Shown: positions 19,301 through 32,499, counted from the stretch's first letter. The stretch is DNA of 64,000 nt from Alphaproteobacteria bacterium (GCA_018823835.1 JAHJHT010000002.1:1116001-1180000), one strand, 5' to 3'. A program made the numbers and translations. Notes: a model not told the origin generated them from the sequence alone.

Positions 19301-19702
19301 TCAGGCCGGCATGAAGTTCAGCGCCACGCCGTTGATGCAGTAGCGCAGGTGGGTCGGCGGCGGCCCGTCATCGAAGACATGGCCAAGATGGCTGCCGCAG
19401 CGCGAGCAGTGGCATTCGGTGCGAACCATGCCGTGGCTGCGGTCCGTCGTGGTCTCGACCGATCCGGGTACGGGGTCGTTGAAGCTCGGCCAACCCGTGC
19501 CGCTCTCGAATTTCAGTTTCGATTCGAAAAGCGGCTGATCGCAGCCGGCGCACGTGAAGGTCCCGGCACGCTTCTCGTGCAGGAGCGCGCAACTGCCCGG
19601 CCGCTCGGTCCCGTGATTGCGCATGACCTGGTACTGTTCAGCGGTCAGCAATTCGCGCCACTCGGCTTCGCTGCGTGTCACGGGATAGGTCTTGGCGTCC
19701 AT
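19301..19702 (-). CDS. msrB: Peptide-methionine (R)-S-oxide reductase MsrB
   Basis: This 133-aa single-domain enzyme reduces methionine-R-sulfoxide in proteins. It has the structural zinc cysteines CAGC and CSRC, the substrate block GTGWPSFNDPV and GSHLGHVFDDGP, and the catalytic cysteine in LRYCINGVALNF. It appears cytoplasmic, with no signal peptide. It is flanked by 98 bases to the glmM stop and 133 to the Spy gene. All key residues are present. Confidence 0.96.
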   Translation of the reverse strand: MDAKTYPVTRSEAEWRELLTAEQYQVMRNHGTERPGSCALLHEKRAGTFTCAGCDQPLFESKLKFESGTGWPSFNDPVPGSVETTTDRSHGMVRTECHCSRCGSHLGHVFDDGPPPTHLRYCINGVALNFMPA

Positions 19703-19802
19703 GTCAGTCTCCTCGGGCGGCCTTCTAAGGCGGCTGGACCCTAATGTAGGTCGCCCGACGTGGTCTGAAAAGGAGGCTGACGGGCGGAAGCGCCGCCCGG
19801 GA

Positions 19803-21155
<1,353 letters not shown>

Positions 21156-21455
21156 GTGCATCCGCCCCCGAAATGGGCCCCTCGAGTGTCGTTGGCGCGG
21201 ATTTCTGCCACAGAACGGGCTCGTCCACGCATCACATTTGGTGAGCCTATGTTACGAACCCTTAGAAATCATTGTCGTTGGGCTGCGAATACAGTCGATT
21301 TTGCAGCGACAGTGCCATGACCTGCAGCGCGGCAGGTGCTGCGCCGGCGCTCCGTCACAGTTCCGTTGCAGGCGGCCCGCAGCCTGCGGGGAGTTGACAG
21401 AGGCGGCCCGGTTCGCCACCTCAGGGCGGAATCCTGTCTCGAAAGGCAACCGGCA

Positions 21456-22706
21456 ATGACCGGATACTATTCCTCACCGTTCCCGCGTCGGCATTCGGTC
21501 GGCGTCGACGTCGGCGGCGTGACTGTCGGCGGCGGCGCGCCGGTGGTGGTGCAGTCGATGACCAACACCGACACCGCGGACATCGACCGCACGGTCGCGC
21601 AGGTCGCCGCCTTGCATCGCGCCGGTTCCGAGATCGTGCGGATCACCGTCGACCGCGACGAGTCGGCCGCCGCCGTGCCGCATATCCGCGACCGGCTGGC
21701 GCGGCTGGGGATCGACGTCCCGCTGGTCGGCGACTTCCACTATATCGGCCACAAGCTGCTTGCCGATCATCCGGCCTGCGCCGAGGCACTGGCGAAATAC
21801 CGCATCAACCCGGGCAATGTCGGCTTCAAGGAAAAGAAGGACCGGCAGTTCGCCGACATCGTCGGAATGGCGATCCGCTACGGCAAGCCGGTCCGGATCG
21901 GCGTCAACTGGGGCTCGCTCGACCAGGAGTTGCTGACGCGGCTGATGGACGACAACCAGAAGCAGGGTTTTCCCCTGACGGCGCAGCAGGTGACGCGCGA
22001 GGCGATCGTGCAGTCGGCACTGCTGTCGGCCGAACTCGCCGAAGAGATCGGCCTGCCGCGCGACCGCATCATCCTGTCGGCCAAGGTGTCGGGCGTGCAG
22101 GACCTCGTCGCGGTCTACGCCGAACTCGCCGCACGCTCCGGCCACGCGCTGCATCTCGGCCTGACCGAGGCGGGCATGGGCTCGAAGGGCATCGTCGCGT
22201 CGTCGGCCGCCATGGGCATCCTGCTGCAACAGGGCATCGGCGATACGATCCGCGTGTCGCTGACACCGGAACCCAACGGTGACCGCACCCGCGAGGTGCA
22301 GGTGGCGCAGGAACTGCTGCAGACGATGGGATTCCGGCAGTTCGTGCCGATCGTCGCTGCCTGCCCCGGCTGCGGCCGCACCACGTCCACGGTATTCCAG
22401 GAACTGGCCCAGAACATCCAGGCCGACCTGCGCAAGAACATGCCCGTCTGGCGCGACAAATATCCCGGAGTCGAGGAACTCAAGGTCGCGGTGATGGGCT
22501 GCATCGTCAACGGGCCGGGCGAGTCCAAGCATGCGGATATCGGCATCTCGCTGCCCGGCACCGGTGAAACGCCGACAGCGCCTGTCTTCATCGATGGCAA
22601 GAAGGCTGCGACGCTGCGCGGCCCCGACATTGCGCGCGACTTCGAGAAAATGGTGGCTGCCTATATCGAGCAGCGGTTCGGTCGCGCCAAGTCGGCCGCG
22701 GAGTAG
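21456..22706 (+). CDS. ispG: 4-hydroxy-3-methylbut-2-en-1-yl diphosphate synthase IspG
   Basis: This 416-aa enzyme (GcpE) makes HMBPP from MEcPP in the MEP isoprenoid pathway. The ATG at 21456 (GAAAGG upstream) is supported by the conserved start [30 protein letters not shown]. The [4Fe-4S] ligands are in CPGCGRTT and GCIVNGPGE. The ORF-track extension to 21336 is not supported. A lytic transglycosylase gene follows after four bases, so they are probably co-transcribed. Confidence 0.97.
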   Translation: MTGYYSSPFPRRHSVGVDVGGVTVGGGAPVVVQSMTNTDTADIDRTVAQVAALHRAGSEIVRITVDRDESAAAVPHIRDRLARLGIDVPLVGDFHYIGHKLLADHPACAEALAKYRINPGNVGFKEKKDRQFADIVGMAIRYGKPVRIGVNWGSLDQELLTRLMDDNQKQGFPLTAQQVTREAIVQSALLSAELAEEIGLPRDRIILSAKVSGVQDLVAVYAELAARSGHALHLGLTEAGMGSKGIVASSAAMGILLQQGIGDTIRVSLTPEPNGDRTREVQVAQELLQTMGFRQFVPIVAACPGCGRTTSTVFQELAQNIQADLRKNMPVWRDKYPGVEELKVAVMGCIVNGPGESKHADIGISLPGTGETPTAPVFIDGKKAATLRGPDIARDFEKMVAAYIEQRFGRAKSAAE

Positions 22707-22710
22707 ACCG

Positions 22711-23565
22711 ATGCGGCTCCGGCAAGTGGCATTCATGCTGCTTTGCGGGACGGTCTCCTTCTGCGGCGAGGCAATTGCCGATCCTCCCGGTCGCAGCCGT
22801 CCGGTCACCGTCAGCCGCATCTGCACCCTGATCGGCAATGAGGCCGACCGGCATCGCCTGCCGCGCGATTTTTTCGCCCGGCTGATCTTCAAGGAAAGCC
22901 GCTTCGATCCCGGGGCGGTCAGTCCGGCCGGCGCCGAGGGCATCGCCCAGTTCATGCCAGGCACTGCCGCCATGCGCGGCCTCGACGATTCCTTCGATAT
23001 CGACAAGGCGATTCCGGCTTCGGCAAAATATCTCGGCGAGCTGAAAACAGGCTTCGGAAATCTCGGTCTGGCGGCTGCAGCCTACAATGCCGGCGAGGCC
23101 AGGGTCTCGCGCTGGCTTTCGGCTGGCGGATACCTGCCGATAGAGACCGAGAACTACGTATTGGACATCATGGGCGAGCCGGTGGATAGATTTTCCGACC
23201 AGACCTATGCCGGGACGGTCCAACCGCTTGATCCCAAACTGGATTTCCAGGGCGCGTGCCGACAGCTCAGGGCACTTCGTCCAACAATGGTCGCCATGTC
23301 GACGGTCAGCGTGAAGCCCTGGGGCATCCAGGTTGCCGGCAATTTCCGGCGCGAGGCGGCCGTCAGGCAATGGCAAAGGCTGAGCCGCCGCGTCGCCAGC
23401 GCCGTCGCCGGGCACGAGCCGGTGGTCAGCCGGGTGCGTTCGCCACGCGGCCGGCGCGGAATCTATGTGGTGAGGATCGGCGCAGACGACCGTGCGGAGG
23501 CGGAGCGCATCTGCAGCAAGCTGCGCGGCGCGGGCGGCTCCTGCATCGTGCTCAAGAACCGCTGA
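22711..23565 (+). CDS. Lytic transglycosylase with C-terminal SPOR-like region
   Basis: The ATG at 22711 gives 284 aa. A signal peptide (RLRQVAFMLLCGTVSFCGEAIA) precedes an SLT domain with the catalytic Glu in FKESRFDPGAVSPAGAEGIAQFMPGTA and the second motif AAAYNAGEARV. The C-terminal 75 residues (WGIQVAGNFRREAAVRQWQRL ... SCIVLKN) look like a SPOR fold that binds denuded glycan strands. It cleaves peptidoglycan in the periplasm with anhydro-muramic acid formation. The neighbouring ispG relation is not functional. Confidence 0.9.
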   Translation: MRLRQVAFMLLCGTVSFCGEAIADPPGRSRPVTVSRICTLIGNEADRHRLPRDFFARLIFKESRFDPGAVSPAGAEGIAQFMPGTAAMRGLDDSFDIDKAIPASAKYLGELKTGFGNLGLAAAAYNAGEARVSRWLSAGGYLPIETENYVLDIMGEPVDRFSDQTYAGTVQPLDPKLDFQGACRQLRALRPTMVAMSTVSVKPWGIQVAGNFRREAAVRQWQRLSRRVASAVAGHEPVVSRVRSPRGRRGIYVVRIGADDRAEAERICSKLRGAGGSCIVLKNR

Positions 23566-23577
23566 CAGGAAAGGCCG

Positions 23578-25908
<2,331 letters not shown>

Positions 25909-25981
25909 ACCCCGAACATGTGCGCAAAATTCCAATGTCGGGATTAGGCGGCATTTGCCTTAAAATTTCGTGTGTTTGCCG

Positions 25982-26899
25982 CTACTTGCGGCGAGCCGCG
26001 ACGAAGGAAGCTGCCGCCTTCAGCATTGCGCCGCGTTCGCCGTAGATGTCGAGCAGCTCCTGCGCCTGGGTCACGAGCCCGGCGAGCTGCAGCCGCGCCC
26101 AATCCTCGCCGTGCAGCGCAACGAGCGTCGCCTTGCCGGCGGCCTTGTCCTTGCCGGTGGCCTTGCCGAGGCTTTTTGCGTCGGCGGTTATGTCGAGCAG
26201 ATCGTCGGCAAGCTGGAAGGCAAGTCCGATAGCCGAACCGAACTCGGCCATTCGCTCCCGTTCGGCGGGCGCTGCGCCAGCCAGGATCGCGCCCGCCTCA
26301 CAGGCGAATCGGATGAGGGCGCCGGTTTTCATCGCCTGCAGCGCGATGATGCCCGGCTCGCCGGGGGGCGAGCGCTGTGCGTCGATGTCGAGAGTCTGGC
26401 CGCCGGCCATGCCGCCGATGCCCGATGCCCTGGCAAGTGCTACGACGAGGGCGCAGCGGCGGTCGGCGTCGAGCCCGGTAGCCTCATCGGCGATGATGTC
26501 GAAAGCGAGGGTAAGCAGGCTGTCTCCAGCCAAAATGGCGGTGGCCTCGTCGAAGGCCCTGTGAACCGTCGGCTGCCCGCGTCGCAGATCGTCATTGTCC
26601 ATGGCGGGCAGGTCGTCATGAATCAGCGAATAGCAGTGCACGCATTCAAGCGCTGCCGCGACCCGCATTGCGGCATCGGCGTCGGCGTCGAAGACGGCTG
26701 CCGATTCAAGCACAAGAAACGGCCGCAGGCGCTTGCCGCCATTGAGCACACCGTGGCGCATCGCAGCGAGCAGTCTGTCGGGGCGGGAAATCTCGCCCGG
26801 CTGCAAGCGGCCGTCGAGCAGTCGGCGAAGCAGGTCCTCGACGGAACTGGCGCGCAGTTCCAGGATGGTCTCGAAGGCCAAGTTTGCATCATCAAGCAT
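25982..26899 (-). CDS. ispA: Farnesyl diphosphate synthase-type polyprenyl synthetase
   Basis: About 305 aa from the ATG at 26899 (the track start adds 12 residues). It has the FPP-synthase signature NGGKRLRPFLVLESA, the first aspartate-rich motif DDLPAMDNDDLRRG, GDSLLTLAFDIIAD, KTGALIRFACEAGA and the second motif FQLADDLLDITAD. The short-chain (C15) class is suggested by the IspA-like length and the DDLPAMDND motif. It condenses IPP with DMAPP/GPP in the cytoplasm, downstream of the MEP pathway to which ispG belongs. It is divergent from mtgA. Confidence 0.9.
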   Translation of the reverse strand: MLDDANLAFETILELRASSVEDLLRRLLDGRLQPGEISRPDRLLAAMRHGVLNGGKRLRPFLVLESAAVFDADADAAMRVAAALECVHCYSLIHDDLPAMDNDDLRRGQPTVHRAFDEATAILAGDSLLTLAFDIIADEATGLDADRRCALVVALARASGIGGMAGGQTLDIDAQRSPPGEPGIIALQAMKTGALIRFACEAGAILAGAAPAERERMAEFGSAIGLAFQLADDLLDITADAKSLGKATGKDKAAGKATLVALHGEDWARLQLAGLVTQAQELLDIYGERGAMLKAAASFVAARRK

Positions 26900-27008
26900 G
26901 GTGCGACCGTTTACGTCATAGGCTGGCCCGGTCAAGCGGCACGCCGGGCTGTGTGTTGCCTATCCGTCTGGACGTCATTATGCCAGACCCTGAAGCGGGG
27001 AAGCGCGC

Positions 27009-27758
27009 GTGACTGAGCCGATCTTGGATCGACGGACCGAAGGGAGACCCATGGCGGCGAAGTCCAAGCGGGGAAAGCGCACGCCGCGCCACTGGCTGCG
27101 CCGCCTTGTGCTTCCCGTTGCCGCGCTGATTGCGCTTCCGCTGGTCCTCACGGTTTTCTACCGGCCTTCCTTCGTCCATCCGGTGTCGACGCTGATGCTG
27201 GCGGATCTGGTGACATTCTCGGGTTACGACCGGCGCTGGGTGTCGCTCGACGAGGTCGCTCCGGTGCTGGCGAATTCCGTGATCATGTCGGAGGACGGGC
27301 AGTTCTGCGCGCATCGCGGCGTCGACCTTGCCGAACTCAAGGTCGTGATCGACGATGCGCTGGCCGGTGAGGCGACGCGCGGCGCCTCGACGATCACCAT
27401 GCAGACGGTCAAGAACCTCTATCTCTGGCAGCGACCGCTCGGAACCGTGCGCAAGCTCATCGAACTGCCGCTCGCCGTCTATGCCGATTTCGTGCTGCCG
27501 AAGTACAGGATCATGGAAATCTATCTCAATATCGCCGAATGGGGCCCCGGCATCTACGGTATCGAGGCCGCGGCCCAGCACCATTTCTCGCGCTCGGCGG
27601 CCGACCTGACCGCCAGGCAGGCCGCGCTGCTGGCCGTCACGCTGCCCAATCCGGCCGGCCGAAATCCGGCCCGTCCATCGGCGGGCCTGAAGCGGCTCGC
27701 TTCCATCATCGAGCGGCGCGCGGCGAAGGCCGGAGGCTATGTCGGCTGTCTCAGATAG
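27009..27758 (+). CDS. mtgA: Monofunctional biosynthetic peptidoglycan transglycosylase
   Basis: This 249-aa protein starts at GTG 27009; the ATG at 27051 (AGGGAG just upstream, giving 235 aa) is equally plausible. A basic N-terminus and one membrane helix ([21 protein letters not shown]) precede a GT51 domain with the catalytic Glu in [52 protein letters not shown] and [12 protein letters not shown] follow. It polymerises lipid II into glycan strands at the periplasmic face. No transpeptidase domain is present, as expected. Confidence 0.94.
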   Translation: MTEPILDRRTEGRPMAAKSKRGKRTPRHWLRRLVLPVAALIALPLVLTVFYRPSFVHPVSTLMLADLVTFSGYDRRWVSLDEVAPVLANSVIMSEDGQFCAHRGVDLAELKVVIDDALAGEATRGASTITMQTVKNLYLWQRPLGTVRKLIELPLAVYADFVLPKYRIMEIYLNIAEWGPGIYGIEAAAQHHFSRSAADLTARQAALLAVTLPNPAGRNPARPSAGLKRLASIIERRAAKAGGYVGCLR

Positions 27759-27850
27759 CGCTGAGCGAGGCGCTCGCGCAAAAAAATCGTGCCGGCACTG
27801 GTCAAAGCGGCGTGGCCCGTGTATGGACACCGCACTTTCTGGAGATATCG

Positions 27851-27892
27851 GCCCGCCAGAGTGGCCCTTTTACGAGGGTTGCGGGCTTTTTT
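27851..27892 (+). terminator. Rho-independent terminator or attenuator immediately upstream of rpmF
   Basis: GCCCGC ... GCGGGC followed by TTTTTT, with an inner stem GGCCC / GGGTT. The T-run ends 14 bases before the rpmF ATG. It may end mtgA transcription, or act as an attenuator in the rpmF leader. Confidence 0.75.
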
Positions 27893-27906
27893 AGTGGAGC
27901 ACTTCC

Positions 27907-28089
27907 ATGGCTGTGCCAAAACGAAAAACTTCGCCGTCCAAGCGCGGCATGCGCCGCTCGGCCGATGCGCTGAAGGCCCCGACCTATGTCGAGGACAAGA
28001 ACTCCGGCGAAATGCGCCGTCCGCACCACATCGACCTGAAGACCGGCATGTATCGCGGTCGCCAGGTGCTGACGCCGAAGGAAAGCTGA
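27907..28089 (+). CDS. rpmF: 50S ribosomal protein L32
   Basis: This 60-aa protein begins [21 protein letters not shown], the canonical L32 start. The C-terminal half ([22 protein letters not shown]) lacks the zinc cysteines, as in other proteobacterial L32 proteins. It is a component of the large ribosomal subunit. It has its own downstream terminator. The intrinsic terminator just upstream leaves almost no room for a promoter. Confidence 0.97.
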   Translation: MAVPKRKTSPSKRGMRRSADALKAPTYVEDKNSGEMRRPHHIDLKTGMYRGRQVLTPKES

Positions 28090-28116
28090 TCAGGCTTTCA
28101 TCGCAACGTTCTTAAA

Positions 28117-28140
28117 GGCCGGCTTTCAGCCGGTCTTTTT
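28117..28140 (+). terminator. Rho-independent terminator after rpmF
   Basis: GGCCGGCT-TTC-AGCCGGTC stem (one G-T pair) followed by TTTTTT. Confidence 0.85.
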
Positions 28141-28221
28141 TGTTGCCGCGACCGGGGCTCTTGACGTCGACGCCATCCCGCCCTCTACAGGCAGCGTGAC
28201 CCGTTACCGAGGAGAGTCGCC

Positions 28222-28629
28222 ATGCTTTCGAGCATTCCGCTGCTGGGGGTGCCGTTCATTCTCTACAATCTGGGACTTGCCGGCGTGTTCGGCGCGGGAC
28301 CAGGGGGCGACCCCTGGAGCATCGAGCTGTTCTCGTTCTCGATGATGTCGGGGGGTGTGTTCTCGATGACGCTCGGCATGCTGATGATCGTCATCGCGCT
28401 GCTGCTGTTCTTCGTCGAGATCGTCAAGGCGACGCGCACGTCGAACGCCTCCATCCTCGACCACCTGTTGTCGACTTTCGTCTTCGTCGCCTTCCTGGTC
28501 GAGTTCCTGCTGGTCAGGGGCGCGGCAACCTCGGTGTTCTTCACCCTGATGGTGATCACGCTGATCGACGTGCTGGCAGGCTTTTCCGTGTCGCTGCGGG
28601 CCGCGAGCCGCGACGTCACCATAGGCTGA
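28222..28629 (+). CDS. Four-helix inner-membrane protein of unknown function
   Basis: This 135-aa protein follows GAGGAGAG and has four predicted transmembrane helices (about residues 5-25, 40-65, 80-100 and 105-125). It has no cytoplasmic domain, catalytic motif or cysteine. I do not recognise the family by name; small membrane proteins of this shape are common hypotheticals in Rhizobiales. It lies between rpmF, which has its own terminator, and the convergent HbpS-like gene, eight bases away, so it is probably transcribed alone. Confidence 0.7.
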   Translation: MLSSIPLLGVPFILYNLGLAGVFGAGPGGDPWSIELFSFSMMSGGVFSMTLGMLMIVIALLLFFVEIVKATRTSNASILDHLLSTFVFVAFLVEFLLVRGAATSVFFTLMVITLIDVLAGFSVSLRAASRDVTIG

Positions 28630-28636
28630 GCCGGGC

Positions 28637-29065
28637 TCAGCCCTCGGCGGAAAACCCGGCCGCCTCGATCCCGGCCACCGCCGCCGCCTCGTCATTGTCG
28701 GACGTATCGCCCGAAATGCCGACTGCGCCGATGACGCCGCCGGCGCCGTCGCGGATCAGCACGCCGCCCGGCACCGGAACGATCCTGCCACCCGAGACAT
28801 CCTGGACGCCGGCCATGAGATGCGGCCGGTCCCTGGCGAAGGCATCGAGCCGGCGCGAGCCCATGCCGAGCGCCAGCGCGCCAAAGGCCTTTCCCGATGC
28901 CATCTCGGGCCGCAGGAAGGACGCGCCGTCCTGGCGCTGAAACGCGACAAGATGTCCGCCGGAATCGAGAACGGCGACGCCAAGCGGCTTCAGCTCGAGT
29001 TCGGCAGCCTTAGAAAGAGCCGACGTGATGATTGCATTGGCCTTCGCCAGCGATAGCTCGGTCAT
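28637..29065 (-). CDS. GlcG/HbpS family (DUF336) protein
   Basis: The ATG at 29065, preceded by GGAG, gives 142 aa. The sequence KPLGVAVLDSGGHLVAFQRQDGASFLRPEMASGKAFGALALG and GGVIGAVGISGDTSDNDEAAAVAG is the GlcG/HbpS fold. Members bind heme or appear beside glycolate and diol operons as accessory proteins without proven catalysis. There is no signal peptide, so it is cytoplasmic. Its neighbours give no hint of substrate. Confidence 0.88.
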   Translation of the reverse strand: MTELSLAKANAIITSALSKAAELELKPLGVAVLDSGGHLVAFQRQDGASFLRPEMASGKAFGALALGMGSRRLDAFARDRPHLMAGVQDVSGGRIVPVPGGVLIRDGAGGVIGAVGISGDTSDNDEAAAVAGIEAAGFSAEG

Positions 29066-29146
29066 AAAGTAGCTCCGCATTGAATAAGTGCCGGGCCGCC
29101 CGGGCGGCCTTCGATGGTACTTCGACGATTTCGGGACGCCCGGGGG

Positions 29147-29740
29147 TCAGCCCATCGAGTCGATCTTGCGCTGCATCGCGGCGATCTGTTCCTTGAGCTC
29201 GCTCAGGTCGTCGGGCTTGTCCTCCGCCTCGGCTTCCTCCGTGTCCCCAGCCTGGCCGCCGGGCGGAAATGGCGTGAACAGGCGCATGGCGTTCTGGAAC
29301 ATCTCGATGTTCCGGCGTGCCTGGTCCTCGATCGCCTTGATCGGGGTCGCGATCTTGACCATGTCGATCGGCGTCTTGCCCATTGCCGACTTCATCTGCT
29401 CGCGGAAGCGCTCCTGCTCCTTGGCGAAGGCGATCATCGACTGCTCGAGAAAGCTCGGCACCACCATCTGCATCTGGTCGCCATAGAAAGAGATGAGCTG
29501 GCGCAGGAACGGGACCGGCAGCATGTTCTGGCCGTCCTTGTTCTCCAGTTCGAAGATGATCTGGGTCAGCACGGGGTGGGTTATGTCGTCGCCGGTCTTG
29601 GCGTCCTGGACGGTGAAGTCCTCGCCCTTCTTGACCATCTCGGCCAGGTCCTCGAGCGTGACATAGGTGCTCGTGCCCGTGTTGTAGAGCCGTCGATTGG
29701 CGTATTTCTTGATCACAACCGGATCGTCTTTGACGGCCAT
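29147..29740 (-). CDS. phaR: Polyhydroxyalkanoate synthesis repressor PhaR
   Basis: Start MAVKDDPVVIKKYANRRLYNTGTSTYVTLEDLAEMV at 29740 gives 197 aa; the track ORF begins 51 codons earlier without support. The N-terminal block (residues 8-70) is the PhaR DNA-binding domain, followed by two PHB-accumulation regulatory segments (ISFYGDQMQMVVPSFLEQSMIAF, NIEMFQNAM). The tail is acidic (EEAEAEDKPDD). PhaR binds nascent PHB granules and represses phasin and its own gene. It is divergent from phaAB, which fits this role. Confidence 0.94.
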   Translation of the reverse strand: MAVKDDPVVIKKYANRRLYNTGTSTYVTLEDLAEMVKKGEDFTVQDAKTGDDITHPVLTQIIFELENKDGQNMLPVPFLRQLISFYGDQMQMVVPSFLEQSMIAFAKEQERFREQMKSAMGKTPIDMVKIATPIKAIEDQARRNIEMFQNAMRLFTPFPPGGQAGDTEEAEAEDKPDDLSELKEQIAAMQRKIDSMG

Positions 29741-29839
29741 ATGCGTCCTCCCAGAAAGACCGGGCCGCAGTGTAAGCACCCGGTAACGATCGTGTCCTGT
29801 TTGAGGATATGCGCAAAAGCCATGCGATTCCAAGCTGTT

Positions 29840-29892
29840 TGTGCAGTGCGGGATTGCAGCATTCGGCAAGGCGGTGAAATTGCTGCGCAGCA
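29840..29892. promoter_or_regulatory. TGC-rich candidate PhaR operator in the phaR-phaA gap
   Basis: TGCTGCGCAGCA (29881-29892) is a perfect 12-bp palindrome. It follows further TGC/GCA elements (GTGCAGTGC, TTGCAGC) within 50 bases. PhaR is known to recognise TGC-rich sites in its own promoter region. The rest of the 278-bp gap holds no gene. Confidence 0.5.
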
Positions 29893-30018
29893 CGACTACC
29901 TGTAGCGAAGCGCGCCCTGATACGCGACCATTTGATATTTGACTCGGGATTTGGAAACGCCCAGAAAGTTTCTCATCAGGGCTCGCCCGACAGCCCCATT
30001 GCCAGTTTGGAGATCAAT

Positions 30019-31203
30019 ATGTCCGCATCCAGTTCAATCGTCGTCGCAAGCGCGGCCCGCACTCCGGTCGGCTCGTTCAACGGCGCGTTCGCCAACATGC
30101 CCGCGCACGACCTCGGCACCATCGTGTTGAAGGAGGTGCTCGAGCGGGCCGGCGTGGATGCCAAGGAAGTCGACGAGGTCATTCTCGGCCAGATCCTGAC
30201 GGCAGCCCAGGGCCAGAACCCGGCCAGGCAGGCGGCGATCAATGCCGGCATCCCGAAGGAAGCAACCGCCTGGGGCCTGAACCAGCTCTGCGGATCGGGC
30301 CTGCGCGCCGTTGCCATCGGCATGCAGCAGATCGCCATGGGCGACGCCAAGATCATCGTCGCGGGCGGCCAGGAGTCGATGTCGATGGCGCCGCATGCGC
30401 AACACCTGCGCGCAGGCACCAAGATGGGCGACCTGAAGTTCGTCGACACGATGATGAAGGACGCGCTGGTCGACGCCTTCTACGGCTACCCGATGGGCAA
30501 CACGGCGGAGAATGTCGCGCGCCAATGGCAGCTTACCCGCGACCAGCAGGACGAATTCGCCGTCGGCTCGCAGAACAAGGCTGAGGCCGCGCAGAAGGCA
30601 GGAAAGTTCAAGGACGAGATCGTCGCGGTGACGGTCAAGGGCCGCAAGGGCGACACTATCGTCGACCAGGACGAGTATATCCGTGCAGGCACCACGATGG
30701 ACACGATGCAGAAGCTCAGGCCGGTCTTCGACAAGGAAGGCACGGTCACGGCCGGCAACGCGTCGGGCATCAATGACGGCGCTGCCGCGACGCTGCTGAT
30801 GACCGAGGCCGAAGCCGAACGCCGCGGCATCACGCCGCTGGTGCGCATCGTCTCCTGGGCGACCGCCGGCGTCGACCCGCAGATCATGGGCACGGGTCCG
30901 ATCCCGGCATCGCGCAAGGCACTTGAGAAAGCCGGCTGGTCGGTGGGCGACCTCGACCTGGTCGAGGCCAACGAGGCCTTCGCGGCTCAGGCCTGCGCGG
31001 TAAACAAGGACATGGGCTGGGATCCCGCGATCGTCAACGTCAACGGCGGCGCCATTGCCATCGGCCACCCGGTCGGCGCATCCGGCGCCCGCATCCTGAA
31101 CACGCTGGTCTACGAAATGCGTCGCCGCGGCGCGAAGAAGGGCCTGGCGACACTGTGCATCGGCGGCGGCATGGGCGTGGCCATGTGCCTCGAAGCCATG
31201 TGA
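30019..31203 (+). CDS. phaA: Acetyl-CoA C-acetyltransferase (beta-ketothiolase)
   Basis: The ATG at 30019 (GGAG upstream) gives 394 aa; the upstream extension is unsupported. Condenses two acetyl-CoA into acetoacetyl-CoA. The nucleophilic Cys is in [11 protein letters not shown], the His in [17 protein letters not shown] and the proton-donating Cys in [14 protein letters not shown]. It is the first gene of a phaA-phaB operon supplying (R)-3-hydroxybutyryl-CoA for PHB. The PHB synthase gene phaC is not in the window. Confidence 0.95.
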   Translation: MSASSSIVVASAARTPVGSFNGAFANMPAHDLGTIVLKEVLERAGVDAKEVDEVILGQILTAAQGQNPARQAAINAGIPKEATAWGLNQLCGSGLRAVAIGMQQIAMGDAKIIVAGGQESMSMAPHAQHLRAGTKMGDLKFVDTMMKDALVDAFYGYPMGNTAENVARQWQLTRDQQDEFAVGSQNKAEAAQKAGKFKDEIVAVTVKGRKGDTIVDQDEYIRAGTTMDTMQKLRPVFDKEGTVTAGNASGINDGAAATLLMTEAEAERRGITPLVRIVSWATAGVDPQIMGTGPIPASRKALEKAGWSVGDLDLVEANEAFAAQACAVNKDMGWDPAIVNVNGGAIAIGHPVGASGARILNTLVYEMRRRGAKKGLATLCIGGGMGVAMCLEAM

Positions 31204-31293
31204 CAATCCTACTGCGGATCGGGAGGCCAGCCACCCGATCCGGCCATGAACTGAAATAAAAGCCCGGGAACAGGGCGACCAAAGGGGAAACGC

Positions 31294-32016
31294 ATGACCA
31301 AGACAGCACTCGTCACCGGTGGCACGCGCGGCATTGGCGCCGCCATCTCGATCGCACTCAAGTCCGCCGGCTATTCAGTGGCGGCCAACTACGCCGGCAA
31401 TGACGAGGCGGCGCAGACCTTCAAGAACGAGACCGGAATCCCGGTCTACAAATGGTCGGTGGCTGACTACGACGCCTGCGTGGCGGGCATTGCCAAGGTC
31501 GAGGCCGATCTCGGGCCCGTCGCCGTGCTGGTAAACAATGCCGGCATCACCCGCGACGCGATGTTCCACCGCATGACGCGGGAACAGTGGGGTGAAGTCA
31601 TGGGCACCAACCTCAACGGGCTGTTCAACATGACGCATCCGGTGTGGCCGGGCATGCGCGACCGCAAGTTCGGCCGCGTCATCAACATCTCGTCGATCAA
31701 CGGCCAGAAGGGCCAGATGGGTCAGGCCAACTACGCGGCGGCGAAGGCCGGCGATATCGGCTTCACCAAGACGCTCGCCCAGGAGGGTGCGCGGGCCGGC
31801 ATCACGGTCAACGCGATCTGCCCAGGCTACATCGGCACCGAAATGGTGCGCTCGGTTCCCGAGAAGGTGCTCGATTCCATCGTCTCGCAGATTCCCGTCG
31901 GTCGTCTCGGCGAACCGGACGAGATCGCGCGCTGCGTGGTGTTCCTCGCCTCAGACGACAGCGGCTTCATCACCGGCTCGACGCTCTCCGCCAACGGCGG
32001 CCAATACTGCGTCTAG
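31294..32016 (+). CDS. phaB: Acetoacetyl-CoA reductase
   Basis: This 240-aa short-chain dehydrogenase has NADPH-binding TGGTRGIGAAI, the structural VNNAGITRD, catalytic Ser in INISSINGQKGQMGQ and the YxxxK pair (NYAAAKAG). INGQKGQMGQANYAAAKAGDIGFTK is characteristic of PhaB. It reduces acetoacetyl-CoA to (R)-3-hydroxybutyryl-CoA. It lies 90 bases after phaA with a ribosome site AGGGGAAA. A GC-rich hairpin follows 50 bases after the stop. Confidence 0.95.
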   Translation: MTKTALVTGGTRGIGAAISIALKSAGYSVAANYAGNDEAAQTFKNETGIPVYKWSVADYDACVAGIAKVEADLGPVAVLVNNAGITRDAMFHRMTREQWGEVMGTNLNGLFNMTHPVWPGMRDRKFGRVINISSINGQKGQMGQANYAAAKAGDIGFTKTLAQEGARAGITVNAICPGYIGTEMVRSVPEKVLDSIVSQIPVGRLGEPDEIARCVVFLASDDSGFITGSTLSANGGQYCV

Positions 32017-32064
32017 GCACGAGCGCCGGGTTGCGACGCCCGGCACTCGCTTTGCCCAAGTCTC

Positions 32065-32092
32065 GCCCGCGGCGGCTCGCATAGCCGCGGGC
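32065..32092 (+). terminator. GC-rich hairpin after phaB
   Basis: GCCCGCGGC / GCCGCGGGC perfect 9-bp stem with a 10-base loop, followed by CTCTGTTC without a clean T-tract. Likely 3'-end structure of the phaAB transcript. Confidence 0.5.
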
Positions 32093-32227
32093 TCTGTTCG
32101 TGCGCCCTGCGCGGTCGTCCCGCCATGGGACGCATTGGTTAACGGCCAAGCCATCCGGGATTCAAACGGAAGAAGAAAACTCCGTTGCGTAGGCCGCGCG
32201 GCGGGCGGCATCACAACATCTAGGGGT

Positions 32228-32297
32228 GAACAAAAGGGGAAATTCACGCTGCCGCTGATTCGTCGCCGATTCGTTCCCCCTTTGGGCGGAACGTTAA
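32228..32297. repeat. GANTC-rich repeat block, copy A
   Basis: A 70-base unit GAACAAAA-N19-CTGATTCGTCGCCGATTCGTTCC-N14-CGTTAA. Copy B, 272 bases downstream, has the three elements at identical offsets (0, 27, 64) and matches at 45 of 70 positions without gaps, 22 of 23 in the core. Two GANTC sites lie 11 bp apart. It lies in the 690-bp gene-free stretch (32017-32703) before the helicase gene. Confidence 0.7.
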
Positions 32298-32499
32298 TGG
32301 AATGGGCCTGCGTCGCCACACGACGGTTCACTCGCGCTTCAAATATACTAACGAAATCATAAGTTTGCTCTCAAGCCCGAGCGCGGGCCGGGGGCGCAGC
32401 CGACAAAGGTTAACGCGCAGACCGCAAACCGAGGCAGGCGCGCAGCAGGCGATTCAGCATGTGGTGGAGTCGAGCGGCCGGCGGACCACATGTTGAGGG

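Noticed and set aside
21394-21422. TTGACA upstream of ispG as promoter
   Set aside because: The -35 is perfect but no acceptable -10 hexamer is found 16-18 bases downstream (CACCTC), so I did not list it.
21474-23006. Minus-strand ORF of 510 aa
   Set aside because: Antisense shadow of ispG and the lytic transglycosylase gene, with no recognisable domain.
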